48,243 nt of DNA from Actinacidiphila cocklensis (GCF_907177275.1 NZ_CAJSLV010000086.1:1-48243), one strand, 5' to 3'; positions 25,071 to 34,669 are shown, counted from the first letter of the stretch. Translations and numbers: made by a program. The notes: generated by a model from the sequence alone, not told the origin.

Positions 25071-26843
25071 GTGCCACGTCAGGAGAGGCCGCTGGACGAG
25101 GGGGGCACCCCGCTGCTGCGGTTCGCCGCCGATCTGCGGCAGTTGCGGGCGAAGGCCGGCGCCCCCACCTACCGGCAGCTCGCCCTGCGCGCCCACACCT
25201 CCGCCGCCAGTCTCTCGGTGGCGGCGGGCGGGCGCAGGCTGCCGACTCTGGCGGTGACGATCGCCTACGTGGAGGGCTGCGGCGGTGACGTGGAGGCGTG
25301 GCGGCTGCGCTGGTACGACCTGGCCGAGTCGTACGGGACGGCGGAAGGACTCGCGGGGGCGGGGGGACCGGCTGCGGCGGGGGGACTCGTGACGCCCGCG
25401 GGACTCGTGACGCCCGCGGGGCTCGGGTCCGGTCCCGGCGCGGGCCCGGCGGCACGACGCGCCGGCGGTGGTCACGCGCCCCCGCCCCTCCGCGCCACGG
25501 CGGGGCAGCCGGAGACCGTGGGCGCCGTCCCCTATCCCGGGGCGGCCCCCTTTCGCACCGCGGACGCGCGATGGTTCTTCGGACGCGAGGCGCTGGCCGC
25601 CGACCTGCGAGAGCGGCTGCGCCACCGACGGGTCGTCACCGTCACAGGACCGTCCGGCGCGGGCAAGACCTCCCTGCTGAACGCCGGGTTGATCGCCCCG
25701 CTGCGGGCCGAGGGCCACGTGGGTCCTGTCGTCCTCCTCACCCCTGGCGCCGACGTGCTCCGGAACGCGGCACGGTGGCTCGCCAGGCTGGGCGGAGTGC
25801 CGTCCACGGGGTCCGGCGAGCCGGTGCTGGTGGTCGACCAGTTCGAGGAGCTGTTCGCCCCGGGGTGGCCGCCGGCCGAGCGCCGCCGGCTTCTGGACCT
25901 GCTCGGTTCCGCCGTGGCGGCCGGGCGGGTGCGGATCGTCATCTGCTCCCTCGTGGACGCCTGCGACCTCCGGCCGGGCCGGTCGCCGTCGTCCTCCGTC
26001 TTCTTCGACGACCCCCTCGTCGTCGGGCCGATGGCGCCCGAGGACCTGCGCCGGGCGGTGACCGAGCCGGCGGCGCGGGCCGGGTACTCGGCAGGGGAGG
26101 ACCTGGTCGCCGCTCTGGTCGCGGCAGCCGCGGGCCAGCCGGGGGCACTGCCGCTGGTCGCCGTCGCGCTGCGCGAGGTGTGGCTGCGCCGCGACGGGGG
26201 AGTGCTGAGCCTGTCCGCGCTGCGCGCGATCGGCGGTCTCGACGCGGTGGCCGCCCGCTGCGCCGAGACGGCGTGGGCAGAGCTGCCCGAGGCGCTGCAC
26301 GGCCGTGCGCGCTCCGTCCTGCTCCGCCTGACCGCCGCCGAGCCCCCGGCGGTGCGCCCGGGACCGGCGGCCGTCGCGCTGTCGGACCTGGACGACGATC
26401 CGGTCACCAGGATGGTGCTGGAGCGTTTCTCCCGCGCCCGTGCACTGACCCTCGACCGGCACAGCGTCCGGTGGGCGCACACGTCCGTGACCCAGGCGTG
26501 GACCCGTCTCGCGTGGTGGCTGGAGACGGAGGCCCAGGACCTGCGCGTGCAGCGCCGCCTGACGGAGGCCGCCCGCGCCTGGCACGAACGCGGGCGCCCG
26601 CACGAGAGGCTCTACCGCGGTGCGGACCTCGCCGACGCCCGCGTCCTCTTCGGCCGGGACGGCTACGAACCCACGCCGAGGGAAAGGGAGTTCCTCGACG
26701 CCGCCGCACAGGCCCGGCTCAGCCGGCGGCGCGCGGCGGCCGCGGAGCGGATACGGCTGCGCGGCCAGCGCCGGATCATCATCGTGCTCACGGCCGCCCT
26801 GATGGCGGTCGTGACCGCGGCACCGCTGATCGCACTGCGCTGA
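25071..26843 (+). CDS. XRE-HTH plus nSTAND1 NTPase, lacking the WD40 part
   Basis: 590 residues from GTG 25071 (AAAGGGG upstream), giving the usual family start MPRQERPLD; ATG 24987 is an alternative. Residues ~15-80 are an XRE-type HTH (YRQLALRAHTSAASLSVAAGG). A Gly/Ala/Pro linker follows, containing GLVTPAGLVTPAGL from an 18-bp tandem repeat. The NTPase core has a P-loop GPSGAGKTS near residue 191 and Walker B VLVVDQFEELF near 253. The protein ends just after a single TM helix (IIIVLTAALMAVVTAAPL). Related Streptomyces proteins usually continue after this helix into 10 or more WD40 repeats, absent here with no remnant visible downstream. Possible stress sensor; function not established. Confidence 0.85.
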   Translation: MPRQERPLDEGGTPLLRFAADLRQLRAKAGAPTYRQLALRAHTSAASLSVAAGGRRLPTLAVTIAYVEGCGGDVEAWRLRWYDLAESYGTAEGLAGAGGPAAAGGLVTPAGLVTPAGLGSGPGAGPAARRAGGGHAPPPLRATAGQPETVGAVPYPGAAPFRTADARWFFGREALAADLRERLRHRRVVTVTGPSGAGKTSLLNAGLIAPLRAEGHVGPVVLLTPGADVLRNAARWLARLGGVPSTGSGEPVLVVDQFEELFAPGWPPAERRRLLDLLGSAVAAGRVRIVICSLVDACDLRPGRSPSSSVFFDDPLVVGPMAPEDLRRAVTEPAARAGYSAGEDLVAALVAAAAGQPGALPLVAVALREVWLRRDGGVLSLSALRAIGGLDAVAARCAETAWAELPEALHGRARSVLLRLTAAEPPAVRPGPAAVALSDLDDDPVTRMVLERFSRARALTLDRHSVRWAHTSVTQAWTRLAWWLETEAQDLRVQRRLTEAARAWHERGRPHERLYRGADLADARVLFGRDGYEPTPREREFLDAAAQARLSRRRAAAAERIRLRGQRRIIIVLTAALMAVVTAAPLIALR

Positions 26844-27202
26844 GCTCGAGCCCGTCGGGGGTTCTGGGCTGCACGTGAGTCCGGTGGCCGGTCTGGGTGG
26901 CCGTCCGCCCAGCCTCTGGCGTACGGCCAAGGCCTCAGGCCCATGCCGGACCTGCCGGCGTCCGCCCGCCCCCTCGCCGAACAGGACCATCCGCCGCGCT
27001 AACGATCGGTTCGCCCGGCACCGGCGTATCAGCACGCCAGACCGCAAGAGCGCCTGGACGAGGGGATCCGCCGCCGCACCGGCCGCCCGCCGCCCCGTCC
27101 ACTCCTCGCGGCCCTCCTCCTGGAGCCCGACACCTCGGCGCCGGGCCGCGATGCCGGAGGCAGCGGGGTACCCGCGGGGCGGAGGCACGAAGAGGCACCC
27201 TC
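26844..27202. other. intergenic region without a recognisable gene
   Basis: About 360 bp between convergent genes. No frame with a start and good codon use was found on either strand. I see no hairpin stronger than background for this GC content. Confidence 0.5.
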
Positions 27203-27727
27203 TCAGTGCCGGCGGAAGCTCGGGGACTCGATCCCCCAGAGGTCGTTACCGCTGAAAGGGTTTTGCGCCAAGCGCCCCTGGAAGGTGCGCACCAGGAACT
27301 CCACGATGCCGCAGTCGTAGCGGGTCCATGCCGGCTCGTCGAAATTGTGGTGTCTGCGGCAGGTGACGACGTGCCATCCGTCAGGCTCACCGACGGTGCT
27401 CCAGAAGGCGCTGTCGCCATCGGGGTTGTAACCCCACATGAACAGGCCGCCGTGCACCAGGTACTCCGGCTCGATGCCTTCTACGCCTTCTTGCATCTCG
27501 GCGGCGCTCTGAAGGATTCCGAAAATGTTCCCGATCTCGGAGGGACGGACCGGGGGCAGGATTCCGAGATAACCCGAGACTTCCCCCGGACCGTATGTCT
27601 CCATCAGCCAGAGATAGTCCGCGGGCAGCGCCGTTCCGTACCCGCGGACGATCTCGTCCCGGTTGGGGGGAACCCATTTCTCAGCGGGCGGTTCGAGTAT
27701 CCGCAAGAGCTCATCTTCTGAAGTCAT
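27203..27727 (-). CDS. SUKH (SMI1/KNR4)-like immunity protein
   Basis: 174 residues from ATG 27727 with AAAGGG upstream. The pattern of a Pro-rich N-terminus (PAEKWVPPNRDEIVRGYGTALPADY), an early LPADYLWLMETYGPGEVSG and later DGDSAFWSTVGEPDGWHVV is that of SUKH-domain proteins, which neutralise toxins by direct binding. It starts 27 bp after the stop of the giant lectin-nuclease gene on the same strand. This toxin-immunity order is typical of polymorphic toxin loci, so its likely role is protection of the producer from the nuclease domain. Confidence 0.85.
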   Translation of the reverse strand: MTSEDELLRILEPPAEKWVPPNRDEIVRGYGTALPADYLWLMETYGPGEVSGYLGILPPVRPSEIGNIFGILQSAAEMQEGVEGIEPEYLVHGGLFMWGYNPDGDSAFWSTVGEPDGWHVVTCRRHHNFDEPAWTRYDCGIVEFLVRTFQGRLAQNPFSGNDLWGIESPSFRRH

Positions 27728-27754
27728 CGCAATCCCTTTACGCTCGGATGTCGA

Positions 27755-30700
27755 CTACTGGCTGATGTTGACCCACGCGTTCCGGTTGGGGCTCCACATC
27801 TCATTCTGAATCGTGGCGCTGATATTGATGGGATTGTTCGTGCAGTTCGCAACGCACTTGGCCGTCATCTTGATGGCGTAAGGTATCACGTTGCTCCCGT
27901 CGTATTCCGGGACCACCACGTAGGCGACGGTTTGTTCCTGGGGGCCCGCTACGGCGGCCTTGATCTGGCTCTCGTAGGTCAACATGTTCGGGGTCAGCAC
28001 CCGCACCCCGGCAATGGGGAAGGCGTTCGCAGCGCGGGTGCAGGTTACCAGGTTGTCGGTTCTGTCCCCCTTACCGCCGAGCTGGTCCCCTATCAGGTGG
28101 CACGCGTTGATCGTAAAGGACACCGGAATGGGGTCGAGCGCCTCGGCCCGGTCCCGGCCGTCCTGGTAGCCGGCCACGTCGTAGCGGGTGCTGTCGGTCC
28201 CGGAGCCCTTGGCCAGCGGCTTGGTCAGGCAGGCGACGCCGATGGTGGCCCGGCCGCCCGGCCCGAGCGGACCGTAATCGATCTCCCCGGGCTTGACCCG
28301 CCCGCCGCACACCTGGTCCAGGTTGTGGGACAGATCCTCCAGCGCCTTCGCCTTCTGCAGCTCCTTCAGAAGCTCCTGCATCTCCTTCAGGGTCTGCTTG
28401 GCCTTCTTCACGTCCTTGATGAACTTGGCGATCTTCGGTGACAGTTCGACGAGCTTCGCGACGAGGTCCCCTGCTTTGAGCAGCTTCGTGACCGGGACCA
28501 GATCCACCAGAGTCCACACGCAGCCCTCGACATCGCCCTTGTCGAAGCAGGCCTCCACATCGTCCACGCCGATGAAGTCCAGGATCAACTGGCCCCCGTT
28601 GTCGATGATGAAAGTCTGGAGGTCGGTGCCGACCAGGGCCTGGGCCTGGTTGTAATTGTCGACGCATGTCTGGCCGCAGCTTGCCAGCAGCAGCGCCTGA
28701 TCACTCGGGTCGAGCGCCGGCTGACCCGATGCCGCCTGGGCCGCTGCCGCTTGCTGGGCGGCGATTCGGTTGGCTGCCTCCTGGGCGGCTTGGTCCGCCT
28801 CGGCGGTCGCGGCGGCGGTTTGCGCCGCATCCGCGTCGGACTGTGCGGTGGCCGCGGCAGCGTTGGCGCTTGCCGCGGAACTCGCCGCGTCATCCGCGTG
28901 GTTTTGGGCATCGGCCGCGCTCTCGGCAGCGCCGCTTGCAGCCGCGCCGGCCGACGCTGCATCAAGCTCGCTCGCTGTCGCCGCGGCCTGGGCTGCGGCG
29001 GCGGAGATACCCGCCGCCGCCGCGGATGCGTGGGCGTCGTCCGCATCGGCCTGGGTTTGGGCGTCAATCGTGTGAATCCGGCCCGCCGTGGCCTTGGTGG
29101 TGGCCGCGTCGGCCGCAGCCTGCGCGGCGGAGGCCATCGCCGCGGCCGCGGAGTGGGCCGCCTGCGACGCCGAGGTCGCGGCGTCGGCCGCGGCCTGCGC
29201 CGCCAGCTTGGCGTCGCCGGAGGCGGCGGCCGCCGCGGCCTGCGCCGCCGCCGCGAGAACCGCGGCCTGCGCCGCCTGGGCCGCTGCGACGTCGGATTGC
29301 TGCTGCGCCATGGTCTTGGCCGCCTCGGAGGTCAGGGACGCGAGCCCGGCCGCGGAGTCGCGCGCCGCGTACGGCGCCGCCAGGTCGATGGCCTCGTTCG
29401 CCGGTGCGGCCACCGTCGCCGCCTCCGCCGCGGCCGACTGGGCGGCCTGTGCGGTGGCGAGCGCCTGGCCGGTGGCCGTCGCGGCGTCGGAGGCCGTGAG
29501 AGCCGCCTCGGTCTGCGCGCCGTCGGCCGCCACCTTGGCCTTGTCGGCATCGGTCTTCGCCTGCGCCGCGGAGGCCTGGGCGGCGTCGGACTGCGCCGCC
29601 GCTATTCCGGCCTGGGCGATGGCGTCTGCGGCCAGTGAATCGCCCTTCCGTGCCGCAGCATTGGTCTGCTCGGCGGCCGCGTCCGCGGTGACCGCGTCCG
29701 AGTTCGCCGTCTCCGCGGCGGACCTTGCCCGTGTGGCCGCGGCCTGCGCCGCCGCGGCGGCATTGGACGCCTGGGTGGCACTGGCGTTGGCCTCGTCGGC
29801 CGCGACGCCCGCCGCGTCGGCGTCCGCCTGGGCCTGTTGGGCGGCTGCGGTGGCCCCCGCGGCGGCGTCGGTTCCCTGATTGGCGGCGGCCACAGCGGCC
29901 AACGCCTGCGCCTTGGCGTCAGCGGCGTGCTTGGCCCGCTGTGCCTCCTCGGCGTTGGCTCGAGCTGCGGCCGCGGTCGCCGCCGCCTGCTGCGCCGTGG
30001 CGTTGAGACCCTGGGCAGTGCCGGCCGCCGCGGCGGCGGCGGCTTCCTTGGTCGCCGCCGTGGCGGCCTGCGTCTGCGCGCTCGCGTCGGCCGCGGCGGC
30101 GTTGGCGCGCTGGGTCTCCGCGGTCGCCTTTGCATTCGCGGCGATGGTGGCCTGGTTCGCCGCGTCCGCCGCGGCGGCGTCCGCCTTGGCCAGCGCGGCC
30201 TTGGCCTGCGTCTCCGTAGTGGCGGCGGCGGCCTTGTCAGCCGCAGCCGCGGTGGCCGCGGTGGCCGCCGCGGCGGCCTGATTCGCCGCCTGAGTGGCGA
30301 GCGCCGAAGCCTGCGCCGCGTTGTCCTGCGCAGTCTGCCGCAGGTACAGGGCGCGAGCGGCGTGCGCCTGCGCACTGGCATTCGCCAGCAGTGTCGCGGA
30401 GTCGGCCAGCGTGGAGTTGGTGGCCGCCACCGCCGTCTTCATGGCGTTGGCCGTCGCCTGCGCCGCGGCCGCGGCGGCGCGGGTCACCTGCGCCGACTGC
30501 AGCGCGTAGGACAGTCCTCTGCCTTCCGGCAGGCCGGACGCGGTGGCGGTCGCGTACGCCGTGTCGCGTGCGGCCTCCGCCTTGGCGGCCGCGTCCTGGG
30601 CGATCAGCGCCTCGTTCTGCGCGGCCGACGCGAGTGCGACAACCTTCGCCCTGATCAACCCGAGGTCGTGCGTCGCGTGCGACATGTCCACGCTGGACCA

Positions 30701-33628
30701 ACCGGACTGGTTGGCGGTCTTCTGGCCCTGTGCCCACAGGATGCCGCCGGCCGTCCATGCGTAGTCAAGGCCGTCGTGCATCGTCTCGGCACTGGCCTGG
30801 AGCGCTTCCAGGGCCTGCATCTCATCGGCGAGGATGTCGGCGCGGGGCTGCGCCTGGGCGTTCAGTTCGGTCTGCCACTCGGCCCAGGCCGTTTCCTCCA
30901 CCTCGATCAGCACGTGGTCGGGATCGAACGGGTTCGACGGATCACCGGAGGCCCAGCGTGCCTTGAGGGACTCGACCTCGACCCGGAACTCCTGCGTCCC
31001 GGCGACCGGTGCCACCGTGGGATAGCCGTCGTACTGAATGAACCGGCGGACGTCGTCGGCCGAACCCTGGTTCGCCTGGTCGCGGTAGAAGTTCCAGTAC
31101 CACGCCTTGCTCGGATCCGCCGCCGCGTGGGTGGCGGCGATGGCCGTCACCTTGTCCTGCGCGGCCTGGTCTGCGTGCGTGATCGGCAGATTCGCGGTCA
31201 TCGCCTGGCCGGCCAGCCAGAACGTCGAGTCCCTCGACATGAAGTTGGTGACGTCGGCGTCGAAGTCGGGCTGGGAGCCGTAAGCGCCCATGGGGTAGGC
31301 CGACAGGAATCGGCTGATCCCGTCCGTTCGCTGCCCGCGTGCCTGGTCCGCGATGGCTGCCTTGGCGACATCCTGGTCAGCAGGGGTATTCGGGGCGTTC
31401 TCCCAGTTCTCGCTCACGTAGTCCGACCAGGGCTCGTTCAGGGCGCTGTCCGGGCCGGCCAGCGTCTGGGCGATGGACGTCCGCACCCCGATCCCGCCTG
31501 CGTGCAGCAGCATCGCGAGATGCGCACGGGTGTCCCGGGCAGTCGCCGCCTCGTCCATCGCGGCTTCGCGGGCGTTGATGTCCCCCGTGCCTGCCGGGAG
31601 TGTCGACGACGTCGCCGCCACCGGGCCGACGAAGGTGTGTGAGGCGTGAGGGATGTCCCACACCTGGGCGGTGGTGTTGCTGCAGGTGTAGAGGCGCAGC
31701 TGCGTGCCGTTGGCCGTCGACTGGTTCGGATCGTCGAGGCAGCGCCCGGTGTTCGGGTTCAGTAGGAGCGGTCGATTGCTCGTGTCGTACCCGACCGCCC
31801 ATTGCTGGTCGAGGCTGCCGCCGCACTTCGTCAACTGCACCAACGCGCCGTTGGCGGTTCCGGCCTCCCCGCCGGCCACGGCTAGGCAGAGCCCGCCGGC
31901 CGTGAGGGTGCCGTCGAGGTTGAGCTTCCACGGCAGCAGCGGACCGGTGGTGTAGCCCACGCCGCAGGTGTAGAGCACGACCGCGGTGCCGTCTGCCGGC
32001 GCAGCGAGGGTGGATGCGGGGATGGCGCACTTGTTCATTGTGGCGTTGGTGATCGGGCCGCTCGGCGGTTCGGGGGTCGCCGGCGGGGAGAAGTGCTGCG
32101 CAAACGTGTCGTTGCAGGTGTAGATCTGCAGCGCGACGCCGTCGGCCGTCGACGCGTTCGGCGTGTCCACGCAGCGGCCCGACACGGGGTTGTACAGCTG
32201 GACGCCGCCGGTCTTGTCGTGCCGGAACCGCCACTGCTGGCTGCGCCAGCCGTGGCAGTCGAACAGTTGGACCGGGCGGCCGTTGTCGGTCTCGGCCGTG
32301 AGGTCGCTCTCGGTGAGCCAGTTGGTGGTGCCTATCCCGACCCGGGCGGCGACAACGCCGGTGCTCAGAATGACGGCCTGGACACCGTTCGCTCCAGCGG
32401 CGATCGACGGATGGAAGATATCGGTGTCGACGAGGCCACTCTCCCTCGTCCACCCGTTGAGTGCGATCCCCTTTTTGGCGTCGGCATAGCCGCTCGCGTC
32501 GATCACCATCTGGGTGCCGTCGGAGCCGGCTGCGAGCACGGTCCTGCCGTGGTAACTGACGGGGTCGACGATCGGGTCGCTCTCCCTCGTCCAGCCGTTC
32601 AGCGCGATGCCGGTTCTGGCATAGACATCGCCGTTACTGCCGAGGAGCATCTGGACGCCACCGTTCGTGGCGATCGCCAGGGCGCCTGGGGCTTGTTCCT
32701 TGGTCCAGCCGGTGGAGGACCCGATACCCGAGCGCGCGTAGACGGCTCCATCGCTGCCGATCATCATCTGGGTGCCGTCGGAGCCCACGGAGATCGCCTT
32801 CGCCCCGGTGCCGCTCTCCGTGGTCCAGCCGGTGCTCGAGCCGATCCCGCTGCGCGCGTATACGGTGCCGTCACCGTCGAGGTAGAGCTGAACGCCGCCA
32901 TTGGTGGCGATCGCCTGGACGGATGAGCCGCCCTCGCTGGTCCAGGGGGTCGCAGCGATGGTGTTGCGTGCGTAGACGGTGTTGTCGAAGCCGATCATCA
33001 TCTGGGTGCCGTCGGAACCGGCCGCGATCTTCTGGACGCCGGTGTCGCTTTCCTTTGTCCAGCTGCCGTCCAGGGCAATCTGGGGGCTGATGCCCGACCC
33101 GCCGGCGGGTCCGGTCACATTCCTGGTGTCCTTCGCATACACCTCGCCGGACGTGGTCAGCAGCATCTGCACCGTGCCGCCCTCGGCGACAGCCTTCGCT
33201 GCACCACCGTTGGCGCTGGTGACGTCGAGGCATTTGCCCGGCGCGCCGGTCAGGGTGAGCGTCCCGTGGACGCCGAGGTCCCAGTCGTAGTCCTCGCTCG
33301 GGGTGAACGTCCAGTCCTGATTTGCCAAGCCCGTGCACGCCGAGGAGTCGACCGTCGAGTGATTGGTCGTACTGCCTGAGAGATCGTCGAGGCACTTGCT
33401 GAGGCCGTCGTTGCGCACGGCGCCGTCGGCCGGGGCGTTGAGGTCCAAGATCTGGGAGGCCTCGGTGTTGCCCAGGTTCCAGTCCGCCGCGGCCTGCGCC
33501 GCCGAGGACGTGGCCGCCGAGAACACCAGGGAGAGCACTGCCACCAGGGTCGTCGCCCCAGTGGCCCTACGACTGAACAAGTGCTTTGAGGCTCTCGAAG
33601 AGCGCACGACTACAGCACGCGACGACAC
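27755..33628 (-). CDS. giant secreted lectin / coiled-coil stalk / nuclease toxin
   Basis: 1957 residues from GTG 33628 with GGGGGAA upstream. Residues 1-~47 are a Sec signal peptide (TTLVAVLSLVFSAAT, cleavage near AQA-A). At ~75-145 a ricin-B lectin begins (KCLDD, NQDWTF, GKCLDVTSANG); ~145-445 is a block of tachylectin-like repeats (NGGVQMLLGSNGDVYAR type, about seven units); ~450-515 resumes the lectin (VQLFDCHGWRSQQWRF). A second ricin-B domain covers ~525-660. About 340 helical residues follow, then ~700 residues of Ala-rich coiled coil (28.7-30.6 kb). The C-terminal ~250 residues contain a helical segment and a nuclease-like motif CHLIGDQLGGKGDRTDNLV (H1844, N1859), as in Endonuclea_NS_2-type DNA/RNA nucleases. 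It is followed by a SUKH immunity gene. Probably a contact- or particle-delivered antibacterial toxin; recalls UmbC of Streptomyces umbrella toxins. Confidence 0.85.
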   Translation of the reverse strand: MSSRAVVVRSSRASKHLFSRRATGATTLVAVLSLVFSAATSSAAQAAADWNLGNTEASQILDLNAPADGAVRNDGLSKCLDDLSGSTTNHSTVDSSACTGLANQDWTFTPSEDYDWDLGVHGTLTLTGAPGKCLDVTSANGGAAKAVAEGGTVQMLLTTSGEVYAKDTRNVTGPAGGSGISPQIALDGSWTKESDTGVQKIAAGSDGTQMMIGFDNTVYARNTIAATPWTSEGGSSVQAIATNGGVQLYLDGDGTVYARSGIGSSTGWTTESGTGAKAISVGSDGTQMMIGSDGAVYARSGIGSSTGWTKEQAPGALAIATNGGVQMLLGSNGDVYARTGIALNGWTRESDPIVDPVSYHGRTVLAAGSDGTQMVIDASGYADAKKGIALNGWTRESGLVDTDIFHPSIAAGANGVQAVILSTGVVAARVGIGTTNWLTESDLTAETDNGRPVQLFDCHGWRSQQWRFRHDKTGGVQLYNPVSGRCVDTPNASTADGVALQIYTCNDTFAQHFSPPATPEPPSGPITNATMNKCAIPASTLAAPADGTAVVLYTCGVGYTTGPLLPWKLNLDGTLTAGGLCLAVAGGEAGTANGALVQLTKCGGSLDQQWAVGYDTSNRPLLLNPNTGRCLDDPNQSTANGTQLRLYTCSNTTAQVWDIPHASHTFVGPVAATSSTLPAGTGDINAREAAMDEAATARDTRAHLAMLLHAGGIGVRTSIAQTLAGPDSALNEPWSDYVSENWENAPNTPADQDVAKAAIADQARGQRTDGISRFLSAYPMGAYGSQPDFDADVTNFMSRDSTFWLAGQAMTANLPITHADQAAQDKVTAIAATHAAADPSKAWYWNFYRDQANQGSADDVRRFIQYDGYPTVAPVAGTQEFRVEVESLKARWASGDPSNPFDPDHVLIEVEETAWAEWQTELNAQAQPRADILADEMQALEALQASAETMHDGLDYAWTAGGILWAQGQKTANQSGWSSVDMSHATHDLGLIRAKVVALASAAQNEALIAQDAAAKAEAARDTAYATATASGLPEGRGLSYALQSAQVTRAAAAAAQATANAMKTAVAATNSTLADSATLLANASAQAHAARALYLRQTAQDNAAQASALATQAANQAAAAATAATAAAADKAAAATTETQAKAALAKADAAAADAANQATIAANAKATAETQRANAAAADASAQTQAATAATKEAAAAAAAGTAQGLNATAQQAAATAAAARANAEEAQRAKHAADAKAQALAAVAAANQGTDAAAGATAAAQQAQADADAAGVAADEANASATQASNAAAAAQAAATRARSAAETANSDAVTADAAAEQTNAAARKGDSLAADAIAQAGIAAAQSDAAQASAAQAKTDADKAKVAADGAQTEAALTASDAATATGQALATAQAAQSAAAEAATVAAPANEAIDLAAPYAARDSAAGLASLTSEAAKTMAQQQSDVAAAQAAQAAVLAAAAQAAAAAASGDAKLAAQAAADAATSASQAAHSAAAAMASAAQAAADAATTKATAGRIHTIDAQTQADADDAHASAAAAGISAAAAQAAATASELDAASAGAAASGAAESAADAQNHADDAASSAASANAAAATAQSDADAAQTAAATAEADQAAQEAANRIAAQQAAAAQAASGQPALDPSDQALLLASCGQTCVDNYNQAQALVGTDLQTFIIDNGGQLILDFIGVDDVEACFDKGDVEGCVWTLVDLVPVTKLLKAGDLVAKLVELSPKIAKFIKDVKKAKQTLKEMQELLKELQKAKALEDLSHNLDQVCGGRVKPGEIDYGPLGPGGRATIGVACLTKPLAKGSGTDSTRYDVAGYQDGRDRAEALDPIPVSFTINACHLIGDQLGGKGDRTDNLVTCTRAANAFPIAGVRVLTPNMLTYESQIKAAVAGPQEQTVAYVVVPEYDGSNVIPYAIKMTAKCVANCTNNPINISATIQNEMWSPNRNAWVNISQ

Positions 33629-33917
33629 AATTCCCCCACCCGAGTCCCCTGCTCCATGAGGACCCGGACAGCGGAAAGCATGCTCCGCCGCGGGACCCCC
33701 CCGGGCGAGAGGTTAGCGAGGCGGCGTCGTGCACGACAAGGGCGCTTTTCAACCGCCAACTGGCCGACTTTTGCGAGTATGTTGCCCAGTTGGGATCATT
33801 CGAAGGGGTTTGTTGTGGCGGACAACTGCTGGAGCTACTCCACCGCCACGGACCGGGTGGACCGGCCCGGCCTGCGAAATGAGGCCCCGTGGCGGCAGAT
33901 CATCGGCAGAGCTACTG
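33629..33917. other. upstream region of the giant toxin gene
   Basis: No gene is visible. GC drops noticeably around 33740-33800. A 12-bp palindrome GTCGTGCACGAC lies at 33726-33737, about 100 bp upstream of the start codon, and could be a regulator site. Confidence 0.4.
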
Positions 33918-34067
33918 TCAGGTGATGTCGTGGCGGATCATGCCGCCCTGCTCCCTGCGGCTGGCGTGGTCCGTCCCGTCGAGAGTGACGTAGTACAGGG
34001 CGCTGAACTGGGCTCCCGCCTGCACAACCTGGCCTTGACCGGGTGACGCAAGGGAGGCTGGGCAGCG
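33918..34067 (-). pseudogene. C-terminal gene remnant without a start
   Basis: The minus-strand frame ending at TCA 33918-33920 reads as normal protein (AQFSALYYVTLDGTDHASRR, then MIRHDIT and stop), with Streptomyces-like codon use. It has no start codon and is in the same frame as, and right after the stop of, the 104-residue gene ending at 34068. It is probably the tail of a truncated gene. Family unknown. Confidence 0.35.
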
Positions 34068-34382
34068 TCAGTCGATTATTGGGCCGGCAGCCGACCAGCG
34101 CTGGCCAAGGGGCCTCTGATGTCCGGATTCCAGCCGAGTACCGCTCGCATCGACGACCGCATAGTCGACAACGATCTTGCATGGGTCGCCGTCCTCATAT
34201 AGCCAAACGGTGACGCAGCCCTTCGAGACATACGTGTCGAACCAGACATCGGCACCCTCCGCGTCGGAACGGACTGTCAGTGCGTCCCCTGGTTTCATCC
34301 AGTAGTCCTCGCAGTACGGTTCGATGAAGAGACAGAGCTCGGTGTCGCCCCGGTTCTCTATCGGCATGCTGTTGCGACCCAC
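34068..34382 (-). CDS. hypothetical small acidic protein
   Basis: 104 residues from GTG 34382, preceded by a run of seven G; ATG 34367 (MPIENRGDTELC) is the alternative start. The sequence is beta-rich and acidic, with IEPYCEDYWMKPGDAL and DVWFDTYVSKGCVTVWLYEDG and no membrane or signal segment. It lies upstream of the toxin gene on the same strand, 439 bp away. The acidic, soluble nature would suit an orphan immunity protein, but that is speculation. Confidence 0.6.
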   Translation of the reverse strand: MGRNSMPIENRGDTELCLFIEPYCEDYWMKPGDALTVRSDAEGADVWFDTYVSKGCVTVWLYEDGDPCKIVVDYAVVDASGTRLESGHQRPLGQRWSAAGPIID

Positions 34383-34669
34383 TGGATCCCCCCCCAGATC
34401 GATGCTCCTCGGCCCCCGACACGCTAGCCGATGGCGTTGTCACGCTACTTCGGGCGGACTTCACTGTCGCCTTGCGGGACAAGTCATAGAAGCACGGCTA
34501 CGCAAAGTGCCTTAGCCGCTTTTCCGCCTATTTCTACTTGAAAGTTCGAAACGTTCGAGTTCGGCAAGAGATTTCTTTTCGAATGCTCGTGACAGGTTCA
34601 TACGGGCGGGATGACGGGGATAGGCGGGGTAGAAAAGCAATCGACAAGAGTGCTGTCGCTAGGGCTGTG
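34383..34669. other. AT-richer intergenic region
   Basis: About 290 bp with clearly lower GC than the window average, between a minus-strand hypothetical gene and an IS3 remnant. No gene is seen. The segment TTCGAAACGTTCGAG (around 34547-34561) contains overlapping short palindromes. Confidence 0.4.

Noticed and set aside
24801..27188. Long minus-strand open frame (795 codons) opposite the nSTAND gene
   Set aside because: Arg/Gly/Pro-rich shadow of the GC-rich plus-strand gene; no domain, and the opposite strand has clear NTPase motifs.
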